From PALSA-505 sp963699015 (lineage in GTDB: Bacteria; Actinomycetota; Actinomycetes; Streptosporangiales; Streptosporangiaceae), in the NCBI GenBank assembly GCA_963699015.1, contig CAVOSX010000001.1:124001-188000 (forward strand): 64,000 nucleotides of DNA, in the 5' to 3' direction. Shown here piece by piece: positions 49,103 through 57,410 of the stretch (within the stretch, counting starts at the first letter, position 1; every line of letters begins with the position of its first letter). The position numbers and the translations under genes were made by a program. The notes beneath the pieces are model-generated. The model did not search any database, was not told where the DNA came from, and worked only from the letters and a program-made list of their open reading frames with translations.

Positions 49103-51372
49103 ACGGCGGACCCGGCCAGGACACGGTGGCCGCGGCGGCGGCCAGCCCGCAGCGGCCCCAGCCCTACGCCGGGCTCGGCCTGACCGCGGCCGAGTACGAC
49201 CGGATCCGGCGGGTCCTCGGCCGCCGTCCCACCGACGCCGAACTGGCCATCTACGCCGGGATGTGGAGCGAGCACTGCTCGTACAAGTCGTCCCGGATTC
49301 ACCTGCGGCAGTTCGCCGAGAAGGCGCCCAAGTCGGCGGCGCTGCTGGCCGGCATCGGCCAGCAGGCGGGCGTGGTGGACATCGGCCAGGGCTACGCGGT
49401 CACCTTCAAGATCGAGTCGCACAATCACCCCTCCTACGTGGAGCCGCACCAGGGCGCGGCCACCGGGATCGGCGGCATCGTCCGGGACATCCTGGCGATG
49501 GGCGCCCGCCCGGTCGCGGTGATGGACGCGCTGCGGTTCGGCCCGGCGGACGCCGCCGACACCCGGCGGGTGCTGCCCGGCGTGGTGGGCGGCATCTCGT
49601 TCTACGGCAACTGCCTCGGCCTGCCCAACATCGGCGGCGAGCTGGCCTTCGACCCCTGCTACGCCGGGAATCCCCTGGTGAACGCGCTGTGCGTGGGCGT
49701 GATGCGCCGCGGCGACCTGAAGGGCGCCGCGGCCACCGGGCCGGGCAACCAGGTTGTCCTGTTCGGCGCCAGGACCGGGCCGGACGGCATCGGCGGTGCG
49801 TCGGTGCTGGCCAGCGCGTCGTTCGGAAATCAAAACGGCGCAGATGGCGGGGAGTCGGCCAAGCGGCCGAGCGTGCAGGTCGGCGACCCGTTCATGGAGA
49901 AGCTGCTGGTCGAGTGCTGCCTGGAGCTGTACGCGGGCGGGCTGGTGACCGCGATCCAGGACCTGGGCGCGGCCGGCATCTCCTGCGCGACCACCGAGCT
50001 GGCCGCCGCCGGAACCGGCGGGATGCACGTCAGGCTGGACGCCGTGCCGGTCCGCGATGCCTCCCTCGGACCCGCCGGCATCCTGGCCAGTGAGTCACAG
50101 GAGCGGATGATGGCCGTGGTGCAGCCGCGGCACCTGGCCGGCTTCCAGGCCGTCTGCGCGAAGTGGGGCGTGCAGGCGACCGCGATCGGCGAGGTGACCG
50201 ACACGGGCCGGCTGCAGATGACCTGGCGCGGCGAGCTGATCGTGGACATGCCGCCGGGCAGCGCGGCCGACGACTGCCCGGTCTACCATCGCCCGGCGGC
50301 CAGGCCCGCGGATCAGGACGCGCTGGCGGCCGCCAGCCCGGACCGGCTGGCCCGGCCGGGCGACGGCCCGGGGCTGCGGGCCGCCCTGCTCGGCCTGCTC
50401 GCCTGGCCGGATCTCGCGGACAAGACCTGGGTCACCGAGCAGTACGACTGTTACGTCCGCGGCAACACCGTGCTGGCCATGCCCGAGGATGCCGGCCTGC
50501 TGCGGATCGACGAGCAGACCGGTCTGGGCGTGGCGCTGGCCACCGACGGCAACGGTCGGTACTGCCTGCTGGACCCGTATGCGGGCACCCAGCTGGCGCT
50601 GGCCGAGGCGTACCGCAACGTGGCCGCGACCGGGGCCGTGCCGCTCGCGGTGACCAACTGCCTGAACTTCGGCTCGCCCGAGGATCCCGCGGTCATGTGG
50701 CAGTTCGAGCAGGCCACGGCGGGGCTGGCCGACGGGTGCGCGGCGCTGGGCGTGCCGGTGACCGGCGGCAACGTGAGCTTCTACAACCAGACCGGCGGCG
50801 CCGCCATCCACCCGACCCCGGTGATCGGGGTGCTCGGCGTGCACGACGACGTGCGGCGGCGGCTGTCGGTCGGGTTCGGGGCCGACGGGGCTGCCATCAT
50901 GCTGCTCGGCCGGACCGCGCTAGAACTCGGCGGCTCGGCCTGGGCCCGGGCGGCACACGGGCACCTGGGCGGCCGGCCGCCGCGAGTGGACCTGGAAGCC
51001 GAGCGCGCGCTCGCCGCCGTGCTGATCGCCGCGGCGGCCGGCGGGCTGCTGGCCGCGGCGCACGACCTGTCCGACGGCGGGCTGGCCGTCGCGCTGGCCG
51101 AATCATGTCTGCGCGGCGGCCTCGGCTGCCAGGTCGCGCTGCCCGGTGACCCGTTCAGCTACCTGTTCAGCGAGTCGGCGGCCCGCGCGGTGGTCGCGGT
51201 GCGGCCGGGCTCGGAGGCGGCGTTCGCCGCGCTGGCCGCCGGGCACGACGTGCCGGCCGAGGCGCTGGGCCGGGTGGGCGGGGGCAGCCTGGCGGTGGAC
51301 GGCTGCTTCGAGATCCCGCTGGACGAGCTCGCGGCGGCGCACGCAGCGCCGCTGCCCGCGCTGTTCGGCTGA
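49099..51372 (+). CDS. purL: Phosphoribosylformylglycinamidine synthase subunit PurL
   Basis: ATP-dependent synthetase subunit, 757 residues, of the small PurL type that works with PurS and PurQ. Landmarks: YAGMWSEHCSYKSSRIHLRQ, VTFKIESHNHPSYVEPHQGA, ATGIGGIVRDILAMGARPV, NCLNFGSPEDPAVMWQFEQA and GGNVSFYNQTGG. ATG 49099 is inside the purQ stop, so translation is coupled. Full length; no oddity seen. Confidence 0.96.
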   Translation: MNGGPGQDTVAAAAASPQRPQPYAGLGLTAAEYDRIRRVLGRRPTDAELAIYAGMWSEHCSYKSSRIHLRQFAEKAPKSAALLAGIGQQAGVVDIGQGYAVTFKIESHNHPSYVEPHQGAATGIGGIVRDILAMGARPVAVMDALRFGPADAADTRRVLPGVVGGISFYGNCLGLPNIGGELAFDPCYAGNPLVNALCVGVMRRGDLKGAAATGPGNQVVLFGARTGPDGIGGASVLASASFGNQNGADGGESAKRPSVQVGDPFMEKLLVECCLELYAGGLVTAIQDLGAAGISCATTELAAAGTGGMHVRLDAVPVRDASLGPAGILASESQERMMAVVQPRHLAGFQAVCAKWGVQATAIGEVTDTGRLQMTWRGELIVDMPPGSAADDCPVYHRPAARPADQDALAAASPDRLARPGDGPGLRAALLGLLAWPDLADKTWVTEQYDCYVRGNTVLAMPEDAGLLRIDEQTGLGVALATDGNGRYCLLDPYAGTQLALAEAYRNVAATGAVPLAVTNCLNFGSPEDPAVMWQFEQATAGLADGCAALGVPVTGGNVSFYNQTGGAAIHPTPVIGVLGVHDDVRRRLSVGFGADGAAIMLLGRTALELGGSAWARAAHGHLGGRPPRVDLEAERALAAVLIAAAAGGLLAAAHDLSDGGLAVALAESCLRGGLGCQVALPGDPFSYLFSESAARAVVAVRPGSEAAFAALAAGHDVPAEALGRVGGGSLAVDGCFEIPLDELAAAHAAPLPALFG

Positions 51373-51436
51373 TCTGCGGGTCCCGCGCCGATGGAATGCT
51401 GGCGATTCTGACGGCGGCGGGGACGCCGTCGCCGCG

Positions 51437-51775
51437 GTGCTGGCCGCGCTGGACGCCGGGCAGTCGCCGCAGCGGCCGGAGCTGCGGGCCGCGGTCAGGT
51501 TCCTGCTGGACCTGCTCGCCGCGCGCGCCCCGGGGCGGGCCATCGAGGTCAGGGTCCCGCCCTACGCAGCGGTGCAGTGCGGCGAAGGGCCGCGGCACAC
51601 CCGGGGAACCCCGCCGAACGTGGTGGAGACCGACCCCGTCACCTGGATCAGGCTGGCCACCGGCGGGCTGACCTGGGCGGAGGCCTACGCCAGCGGTCAG
51701 GTCGCGGCCAGCGGCATCCGGGCGGACCTGTCCGCGTTCCTTCCCCTGCTGCCGCGGCCGTCCCGGGCGGGCTGA
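51437..51775 (+). CDS. Sterol carrier family protein (purL-purF spacer gene)
   Basis: A small conserved actinobacterial protein nearly always between purL and purF, distantly SCP-2-like. RAVRFLLDLLAARAPG-type helix (here AAVRFLLDLLAARAPGRAIE), VRVPPYAAVQCGEGPRHTRG, TPPNVVETDPVTWIRLATG and ASGIRADLSAFLP are the family landmarks. The first canonical start in frame is GTG 51437 (112 residues); homologues are a little longer, and the frame is open further upstream, so a CTG start or earlier entry near 51374 is possible. Function unknown. Confidence 0.75.
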   Translation: MLAALDAGQSPQRPELRAAVRFLLDLLAARAPGRAIEVRVPPYAAVQCGEGPRHTRGTPPNVVETDPVTWIRLATGGLTWAEAYASGQVAASGIRADLSAFLPLLPRPSRAG

Positions 51776-51776
51776 C

Positions 51777-51827
51777 GCGGCAGCCCGGCGAGCCGGGGCC
51801 GCGCGGTGCCGGGGAGCCGGCTGCCGC
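51777..51827 (+). terminator. Stem-loop before the purF promoter
   Basis: GCGGCAGCC (51777-51785) pairs perfectly with GGCTGCCGC (51819-51827) around a GC-rich loop, right after the upstream stop codon and four bases before the purF -10 box. No T tract. Probably separates the purL and purF transcripts. Confidence 0.5.
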
Positions 51828-51830
51828 CAC

Positions 51831-51843
51831 TACACTGACCAGC
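51831..51843 (+). promoter_or_regulatory. -10 box placing purF as leaderless
   Basis: TACACT (51831-51836), seven bases GACCAGC, then GTG 51844. No ribosome site. Confidence 0.55.
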
Positions 51844-53337
51844 GTGGTCAAGCCCGACGGTCGGCTGAGCGATGACCTGGACCCCTCTGACCACCCCCCG
51901 CGCGATGCCTGCGGAGTGTTCGGTGCCTGGTGCCCGGGGGAGGACGTCGGCAAGCTCGCCTATTACGGTCTGTACGCGCTGCAGCACAGAGGCCAGGAGT
52001 CGGCAGGCATCGCGGTCAGCGACGGCGAGCGGATCGTCGTCTACAAGGACATGGGCCTGGTCGCCCAGGTATTCGACGAGGCGGCGCTCAACACCCTGCG
52101 CGGGCACATCGCGGTCGGGCACTGCCGCTACTCCACCGCCGGCTCCTCGGTGTGGGACAACGCCCAGCCGACGTTCCGCGCCACCGCGACCGGGGGCGTG
52201 GCCCTTGGCCACAACGGCAACCTGATCAACGCGCTGGAGCTCACGGCGCGGCTCGCGCGGGCCCGCGAGGACGGTGCCGGCGGCCCGCCCGGCCAGTTCC
52301 GGGCGGCCCAGGCCGGCACCTCGGACACCGACGTGCTCACCGCGCTGTTCGCCAGCCCGCCAGGCGGGCCCGGGCCCGGCGGGGTGGAAGAGGCGGCCTT
52401 CGCCACGCTGCGCCTGGCCCGGGGCGCGTTCTCGCTTGTCTTCATGGACGAGACGACCCTGTACGCGGCGCGCGACCCGCAGGGGTTCCGGCCGCTGGTG
52501 CTCGGCCGGCTGGCCGGCGGCTGGGTGGTCGCGAGCGAGACCGCGGCGCTCGACATCGTGGGTGCGGAGTTTGTCCGCGAGGTGGAGCCGGGCGAGCTCA
52601 TCAGCATCGACGAGCGGGGCGTGCGAACCCGCGCGTTCGCTGCCCCCCAGCCCCGCGGCTGCCTGTTCGAGTACGTGTACCTGGCCCGCCCGGACACGAC
52701 GATCGCGGGCCGCGGCGTGCAGGCCACCCGGGTGCAGGTGGGCCGCAGGCTGGCGGCCGAGCACCCGGCCCCCGGCGACCTGGTGATCCCGGTGCCCGAG
52801 TCCGGCACTCCGGCCGCGATCGGCTACGCCCAGGCGAGCGGGATCCCGTACGGCCAGGGCCTGGTCAAGAACTCCTACGTCGGCCGCACGTTCATCCAGC
52901 CGAGCCAGACCATCCGCGAGCGCGGCATCAAGCTCAAGCTCAACCCGCTGCGGGACGCGATCGCGGGCAAGCGGGTGGTCGTCGTGGACGACTCGATCGT
53001 CCGCGGGACCACCCAGCGGGCCATCGTGGCCATGCTGCGCGAGGCCGGGGCGGCCCAGGTGCACGTGCGGATCTCCAGCCCGCCGGTGGCCTGGCCCTGC
53101 TTCTACGGCATCGACTTCGCCCGGCGCGACGAGCTCATCGCGGGCCGCGAGTCGGTGGCCGAGATCACGGCGTCCATCGGAGCGGACTCGCTCGGCTACG
53201 TCTCGCTGGAGGGCCTCATCGCGGCCACCACCGTGCCGGCCGGGCGGCTCTGCCATGCATGCTTCGACGGCCGCTACCCGATCCCCGTCGCCGAGGCCGA
53301 ACAGGGCAAGCACGTGCTCGAGGACGTCAGGCCATGA
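51844..53337 (+). CDS. purF: Amidophosphoribosyltransferase
   Basis: First committed step of purine synthesis, PRPP plus glutamine to phosphoribosylamine. The 497-residue protein has a propeptide-like leader then DACGVFGAWCPGEDVGKLAY with the N-terminal-nucleophile cysteine after processing, GLYALQHRGQESAGIAVSDG, HCRYSTAGSSVWDNAQPTF, and the PRPP loop RVVVVDDSIVRGTTQRAIVA. Fe-S-type cysteines occur (PRGCLFEYVY, GRLCHACFDG), as in the B. subtilis class. GTG 51844 is leaderless in appearance; the stop overlaps purM as ATGA. Confidence 0.96.
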   Translation: MVKPDGRLSDDLDPSDHPPRDACGVFGAWCPGEDVGKLAYYGLYALQHRGQESAGIAVSDGERIVVYKDMGLVAQVFDEAALNTLRGHIAVGHCRYSTAGSSVWDNAQPTFRATATGGVALGHNGNLINALELTARLARAREDGAGGPPGQFRAAQAGTSDTDVLTALFASPPGGPGPGGVEEAAFATLRLARGAFSLVFMDETTLYAARDPQGFRPLVLGRLAGGWVVASETAALDIVGAEFVREVEPGELISIDERGVRTRAFAAPQPRGCLFEYVYLARPDTTIAGRGVQATRVQVGRRLAAEHPAPGDLVIPVPESGTPAAIGYAQASGIPYGQGLVKNSYVGRTFIQPSQTIRERGIKLKLNPLRDAIAGKRVVVVDDSIVRGTTQRAIVAMLREAGAAQVHVRISSPPVAWPCFYGIDFARRDELIAGRESVAEITASIGADSLGYVSLEGLIAATTVPAGRLCHACFDGRYPIPVAEAEQGKHVLEDVRP

Positions 53338-54407
53338 CGCGGCCGGACCCGCCCGCCGCGGCCGGCTACACCGCGGCCGGAGTGGACACCAGCGCGGCAG
53401 ACCGGGCGGTCGAGCTGATCCGCGAGCACGTTGCCCGGACCGCGCGGCCCGAAGTCATCGGCGGGATCGGCGGGTTCGCCGGCTTGTTCGACGCGCGCCG
53501 GCTGACCGCCTACCGGCGGCCGGTGCTGGCCACGTCGACCGACGGCGTGGGCACCAAGGTGATGATCGCCAGCCGCCTCGGCCGGTACGACACGGTCGGC
53601 ATCGACCTGGTCGCGATGGTAGCTGACGACGTGGTCGCCTGCGGGGCCGAGCCGCTGTTCCTCACCGACTACGTGGTCTGCGGCGCGGTGGTCCCCGAGC
53701 GGGTCGCCGCGATCGTCTCCGGTGTCGCGGCCGGCTGCGCCCTGGCCGGGTGCGCGCTGCTCGGCGGCGAGACCGCCGAGCACCCCGGTCATCTGGGGCC
53801 CGACGACTTCGACCTGGCCGGGGCGGCCACCGGGGTGGCCGAAGCCGGCGACCTGCTCGGCCCGGACCGGGTAAGGCCCGGCGACGCGGTGATCGCGATG
53901 GCTTCCTCGGGGCTGCATAGCAACGGGTTCTCGCTGGTCCGGATGATCCTGGACCGGGCCGGCCTCCCTCTGGACGCCGAACTGCCCGGGCTGGCCCGGC
54001 CGCTCGGCGAGGAGCTGCTCGTCCCGGCCCGGATCTACGCGCAGGACTGCCTGTGGCTCGCCCGCCGGTGTGACGTGCACGCCTACGCGCACATCACCGG
54101 AGGCGGCCTGGCGGCGAACCTGGCCCGGGTCATGCCGCCGGGCGCTCTGGCCGTGATCGACCGTGGCAGCTGGCGCCCGCCGCCGGTGTTCGGCGTGCTC
54201 GCCGCGCGGGGCCGGGTGCCCGGGGACGAGATGGAGCGGGTCTTCAACATGGGAGTGGGCATGGTCGCGGTGGTCGCGGCCGAAGCGGCGGACCAGGCGG
54301 TCGGCCTGCTCACGGCGCGCGGCGTACCCGCGTGGCTTGCGGGGCAGGTCACCCAGGCATCTCAGCGCCACGGCAGCGCGCGGCTGACCGGATCTCATCC
54401 CGGCTGA
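53334..54407 (+). CDS. purM: Phosphoribosylformylglycinamidine cyclo-ligase
   Basis: AIR synthetase, 357 residues. Landmarks: YTAAGVDTSAADRAVELIRE, STDGVGTKVMIASRLGRYDT, GIDLVAMVADDVVACGAEPL, FLTDYVV, LLGGETAEHPGHLGPDDFDL, and ASSGLHSNGFSLVR. ATG 53334 is inside the purF stop, so the two are translated together. Normal length, no oddity seen. Confidence 0.96.
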   Translation: MTRPDPPAAAGYTAAGVDTSAADRAVELIREHVARTARPEVIGGIGGFAGLFDARRLTAYRRPVLATSTDGVGTKVMIASRLGRYDTVGIDLVAMVADDVVACGAEPLFLTDYVVCGAVVPERVAAIVSGVAAGCALAGCALLGGETAEHPGHLGPDDFDLAGAATGVAEAGDLLGPDRVRPGDAVIAMASSGLHSNGFSLVRMILDRAGLPLDAELPGLARPLGEELLVPARIYAQDCLWLARRCDVHAYAHITGGGLAANLARVMPPGALAVIDRGSWRPPPVFGVLAARGRVPGDEMERVFNMGVGMVAVVAAEAADQAVGLLTARGVPAWLAGQVTQASQRHGSARLTGSHPG

Positions 54408-54530
54408 CAGCGCGCGGCACCGGCGCGCGGGCCACGCCGGTGACCGGTCAGGCGACGCCCACCGGATACGCCCGGCCGTGGCGATGACTGGTCACACGAC
54501 GGTCACCCGGACCGGCACCGGATCATGCGG

Positions 54531-54752
54531 TCAGGCGGTGGCGTCCCGGTCCTCGTCTTCGTCGTCGGCGTAGTCGGCATAGTCGACGTACCGGTCGTCA
54601 GGATCCACGTAAGCGTCCTCGTGGTCCTCATCCTGCTGGTCCGTGCTGCTACCCAGCTCGGCCTGCAACCGGTCAAGGTCCATTCCGCCGCTGTTGTACT
54701 TCAGCTGGCGTGCAACCTTCACCTGCTTGGCCTTGGCTCGGCCGCGCCCCAT
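54531..54752 (-). CDS. DUF3073 domain protein
   Basis: A 73-residue protein starting MGRGRAKAKQVKVARQLKYN, the fixed opening of the actinobacterial DUF3073 family, followed by MDLDRLQAELGSS and a very acidic tail (DEDHEDAYVDPDDRYVDYAD). The basic head and acidic tail suggest nucleic-acid or ribosome contact, but the function is unknown. Its place between purM and valine dehydrogenase is conserved in Streptomyces. Confidence 0.9.
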   Translation of the reverse strand: MGRGRAKAKQVKVARQLKYNSGGMDLDRLQAELGSSTDQQDEDHEDAYVDPDDRYVDYADYADDEDEDRDATA

Positions 54753-54926
54753 TGGCTCGACCCCCTCGAACATCCTCCTGGCCCGATCAGGCCACTGCTC
54801 ACTGCTAACGCTGCTTGCCGACCGTCCGCGCACAGCAAGCCGACCCGTCGCCCACTCCGCGACCGGAGGACAGCGCGTGCCAGCCTTCGTACGCGTACAA
54901 CGGTACCTGGTTTATGAACTCCGCGC

Positions 54927-56038
54927 TCACGCTGACCGGGTGTGAGGCAGCCAGATGCCGCGTAGCCGGCCACCTCGGCCATCCTCCGCTCGGCGAGCCG
55001 GTCCGCCGCGGCCGCCGGGGGCACGCCTTCTTCGTCCGCGAGCGCGAAAATCGTGCGCGTCGTGTCGAAAATCTGTTCCGCGCGGCTCTTGGCCCGGCCG
55101 AAACTGAAGCCTTCGAGCTCGTCCGCCACCTGGATCAGCCCGCCCGAGTTGACCAGGTAATCCGGCGCGTACACGATGCCCCGGTCGGCCAGCATTTTCT
55201 CGATGCCCGGGTGGGCAAGCTGGTTATTCGCGGCCCCGCAGACGACCGACGCGGTCAGGGCGCCGATGGTGTCCTCGTCCAGGGTGCCGCCCAGAGCGCA
55301 CGGAGCGAGCACGTCAAGCTCGCGGGCGATCAGCGCGCGGTGATTGTCCGCCGGGCGCACGTCCGGATGCGTGGCCCGGACCCGCTCGACGGCCCGCGGG
55401 TCGACGTCGCAGACGACGACCTCCGCGCCTGCTTCCACGAGGTGATCAACCAGGCGGGCTCCGACCTTGCCGACGCCCTCGACCCCTATCAGCCTGCCCT
55501 CCAGGCTGGTGCTGCCCCAGGCACGCTCGGCGGCGGCCCGCATGCCCTGGAATACGCCGAGCGCGGTCAGCACCGAGGAATCGCCCGCGCCGCCTGCGGC
55601 CTCGGTGCGGCCGGTCACGTAACGGCACTCGCGCGCGATCATGTCCATGTCCGCGGAGTAGGTGCCGACGTCACACGCCGTGATGTAGCGCCCGCCCAGG
55701 GACTCGACAAACCTCCCGTAGGCGCGCAGCAGCGCCTCGGTCTTCAGGGTGGCCGGATCGCCGATGATCACGGCCTTCCCGCCGCCCAGATCTAGCCCGG
55801 CCAGGGCGGCCTTGTAAGTCATCGCCCGGGACAGGTTGAGCGCGTCAGCCAGGGCCAGCGCTTCGCTCTGGTAGGGGTAGAAGCGGGTGCCGCCGAGCGC
55901 GGGACCCAGCGCCGTGGAGTAGATCGCGATGATGGCCCGCAGCCCGGTCGGGGCGTCCTGGCAGAAGACGACCTGCTCGTGTCCGGAGTGATCGGATGAT
56001 CCGCTGTGGGGGGGTGGTGTAGCGAACACTTGCGTCAC
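54927..56038 (-). pseudogene. vdh: Valine (Leu/Phe/Val) dehydrogenase, frameshift at the last codons
   Basis: Oxidative deamination of branched-chain amino acids to 2-oxoacids with NAD. GTG 56038 gives MTQVFATPPPHSG and then VVFCQDAPTGLRAIIAIYST, ALGGTRFYPYQSEALALADA, AMTYKAALAGLDLGGGKAVI with the active-site lysine region, GVEGVGKVGARLVDHLVEAG for NAD, and VVCGAANNQLAH. Near 54965 one base is missing: the proper end LRGIWLPHTRSA is one frame over and stops at 54927, giving about 370 residues as in Streptomyces Vdh. Without correction the frame runs on for some 70 unrelated residues. Only the extreme C-terminus is affected, so the protein may still work. Confidence 0.88.
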
Positions 56039-56354
56039 TGTGGTGACTCTTCCGGTCCGGCCCGGGTCCTCGTTGACCCGGTGGGGGAATCCAGCGTATG
56101 CCTGTCCGCGGCGTCACCGTGCCCTCGATGACCATGTCGCTCAGTCGCCCCGCGGGAAACGGACATGAACCGCACAACGGGGCAAGCCGCAACAGAAACT
56201 TTGCTCCTGGTGGTCGACGTGTCACCGGTCGTGATGGCAATATGGGCTCTGTCGGCCATATGGGACATCCCGACAGCCCCGGAAGGGGCACCAGGCGCGC
56301 ACGAACGCACGAACGCAGGATCGCAGTACCGGTCCAGGAGGAGAGGCCGTACAC

Positions 56355-56558
56355 ATGTCCGCACGCACTATGGAGGCCGACCCGCTGCTGACCCCGGCAG
56401 AGGTCGCGACGATGTTCCGGGTGGACCCGAAGACCGTCACCCGGTGGGCAAAGGCCGGCAAGCTGACCTCGATCCGCACGCTCGGCGGGCACCGCCGGTA
56501 CCGGGAAACCGAGGTTCGCGCGCTGCTCGCGGGTATCCCCCAGCAGCGGATGGAGTGA
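56355..56558 (+). CDS. bldC: Developmental regulator BldC (MerR-like)
   Basis: A 67-residue DNA-binding protein, nearly identical to Streptomyces BldC: EADPLLTPAEVATMFRVDPK, TVTRWAKAGKLTSIRTLGGH, RRYRETEVRALLAGIPQQR. BldC binds cooperatively as a head-to-tail array on direct repeats and controls the onset of differentiation. ATG 56355 follows a strong CCAGGAGGAGAGG. The divergent valine dehydrogenase and the purine genes keep the Streptomyces gene order. Strong sign that the organism sporulates or makes aerial growth. Confidence 0.96.
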   Translation: MSARTMEADPLLTPAEVATMFRVDPKTVTRWAKAGKLTSIRTLGGHRRYRETEVRALLAGIPQQRME

Positions 56559-56688
56559 CCCGGGCCCGGCGACGGCCCATGAGTTTCTGGACAGGCTCTC
56601 AGCCCCGGCTCAGCCCGGACTCAGGTCCCGGTGGCAGCGTGAGCGCAGGTGCTGCCGCGGGTGTGCGGCGGGAAGGAGGCCGCGTGCG

Positions 56689-57333
56689 ATGCCGGACGAC
56701 GTACCTGGTGGGCGGCCCCGTCCCCGCTGGCGCGGCCGGCTGCTCCTGCTGACCGGGACTGCGGTGGCAGCAGTGGCCGTGGGCGCCGGCCTCGCGCTGG
56801 CCGTGACCTCCGGACCGTCGAGGTTCCCGCTGCCGTCGGCGGCCCGGCAGGGATCGCTCAGCGCGGCCGCGCCGGCGCCCGCGCCGCAGCGGGCGCGCTC
56901 CCGTTGCCTGCGCGTGGCGACCCCGCGCCGCGCCGGCCTGCTGTGCCGCAGGGCCGGCCTGCACGGCGCGCTGCACGGCACGCTCGTCCTGCCGAAGCCG
57001 GGTGGCGGAACTGTGACGGTACTGATTCAGAACGGCAGGGTAACGGCGGTCAGCCGGTCGTCGGTCACGGTGAAGAGCGACGACGGCTTTACCAGGACCT
57101 ACGCGGTGACCGCCTCGACGATCGTAGCTGCCCGGCGGGACGGCATCGGCTCGGTGAAAACCGGTGACCGGGCGTGGGTGACGGCCACGGCGAGCGGAGG
57201 CGCGATGACCGCTCTCAGGGTCGCGGACTTGTCGCAGCTGCGGTTCGGCCCTGGCCCGGCCGGTCAGCGCCTCGTTCCTGCCTCGCGCAGCGGTTCGGCC
57301 GCCTCTTTCCCCGGCGGCTTCGCCGGTGACTGA
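56689..57333 (+). CDS. Membrane-anchored protein with DUF5666-like domain
   Basis: A 214-residue protein: basic N-terminus, one span at about 18-40 (LLLLTGTAVAAVAVGAGLAL), a low-complexity Ala/Pro linker to about 80 with RCLRV and LLCRRAG cysteines, then a small beta domain at about 95-185 (GTVTVLIQNGRVTAVSRSSV, TVKSDDGFTRTYAVTASTIV, VKTGDRAWVTATASGGAMTA) resembling DUF5666 OB-like repeats. Probably exposed outside the membrane. Role unknown. Ends just before a strong terminator. Confidence 0.65.
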   Translation: MPDDVPGGRPRPRWRGRLLLLTGTAVAAVAVGAGLALAVTSGPSRFPLPSAARQGSLSAAAPAPAPQRARSRCLRVATPRRAGLLCRRAGLHGALHGTLVLPKPGGGTVTVLIQNGRVTAVSRSSVTVKSDDGFTRTYAVTASTIVAARRDGIGSVKTGDRAWVTATASGGAMTALRVADLSQLRFGPGPAGQRLVPASRSGSAASFPGGFAGD

Positions 57334-57345
57334 ACCGCGCTAGGT

Positions 57346-57386
57346 GTCTGGACCCGGGCCGGCCAGGCCCCGGACCGGGTCCAGAC
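57346..57386 (+). terminator. Strong stem-loop terminator
   Basis: Perfect 12-bp arms 57346-57357 (GTCTGGACCCGG) and 57375-57386 (CCGGGTCCAGAC), then TTCGG. Separates the membrane protein from the polymerase gene. Confidence 0.8.
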
Positions 57387-57410
57387 TTCGGTATAGGTTC
57401 CAATGTTGCT

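Noticed and set aside
51396..51671. ATG-started frame after purL
   Set aside because: Its codons give no family match, while the frame one base over carries the conserved sterol-carrier-family motifs.
54719..54926. C-terminal extension of valine dehydrogenase over DUF3073
   Set aside because: The extra 70 residues are unlike any Vdh and antisense composition is typical of a frameshift run-on; the proper ending lies in the next frame.
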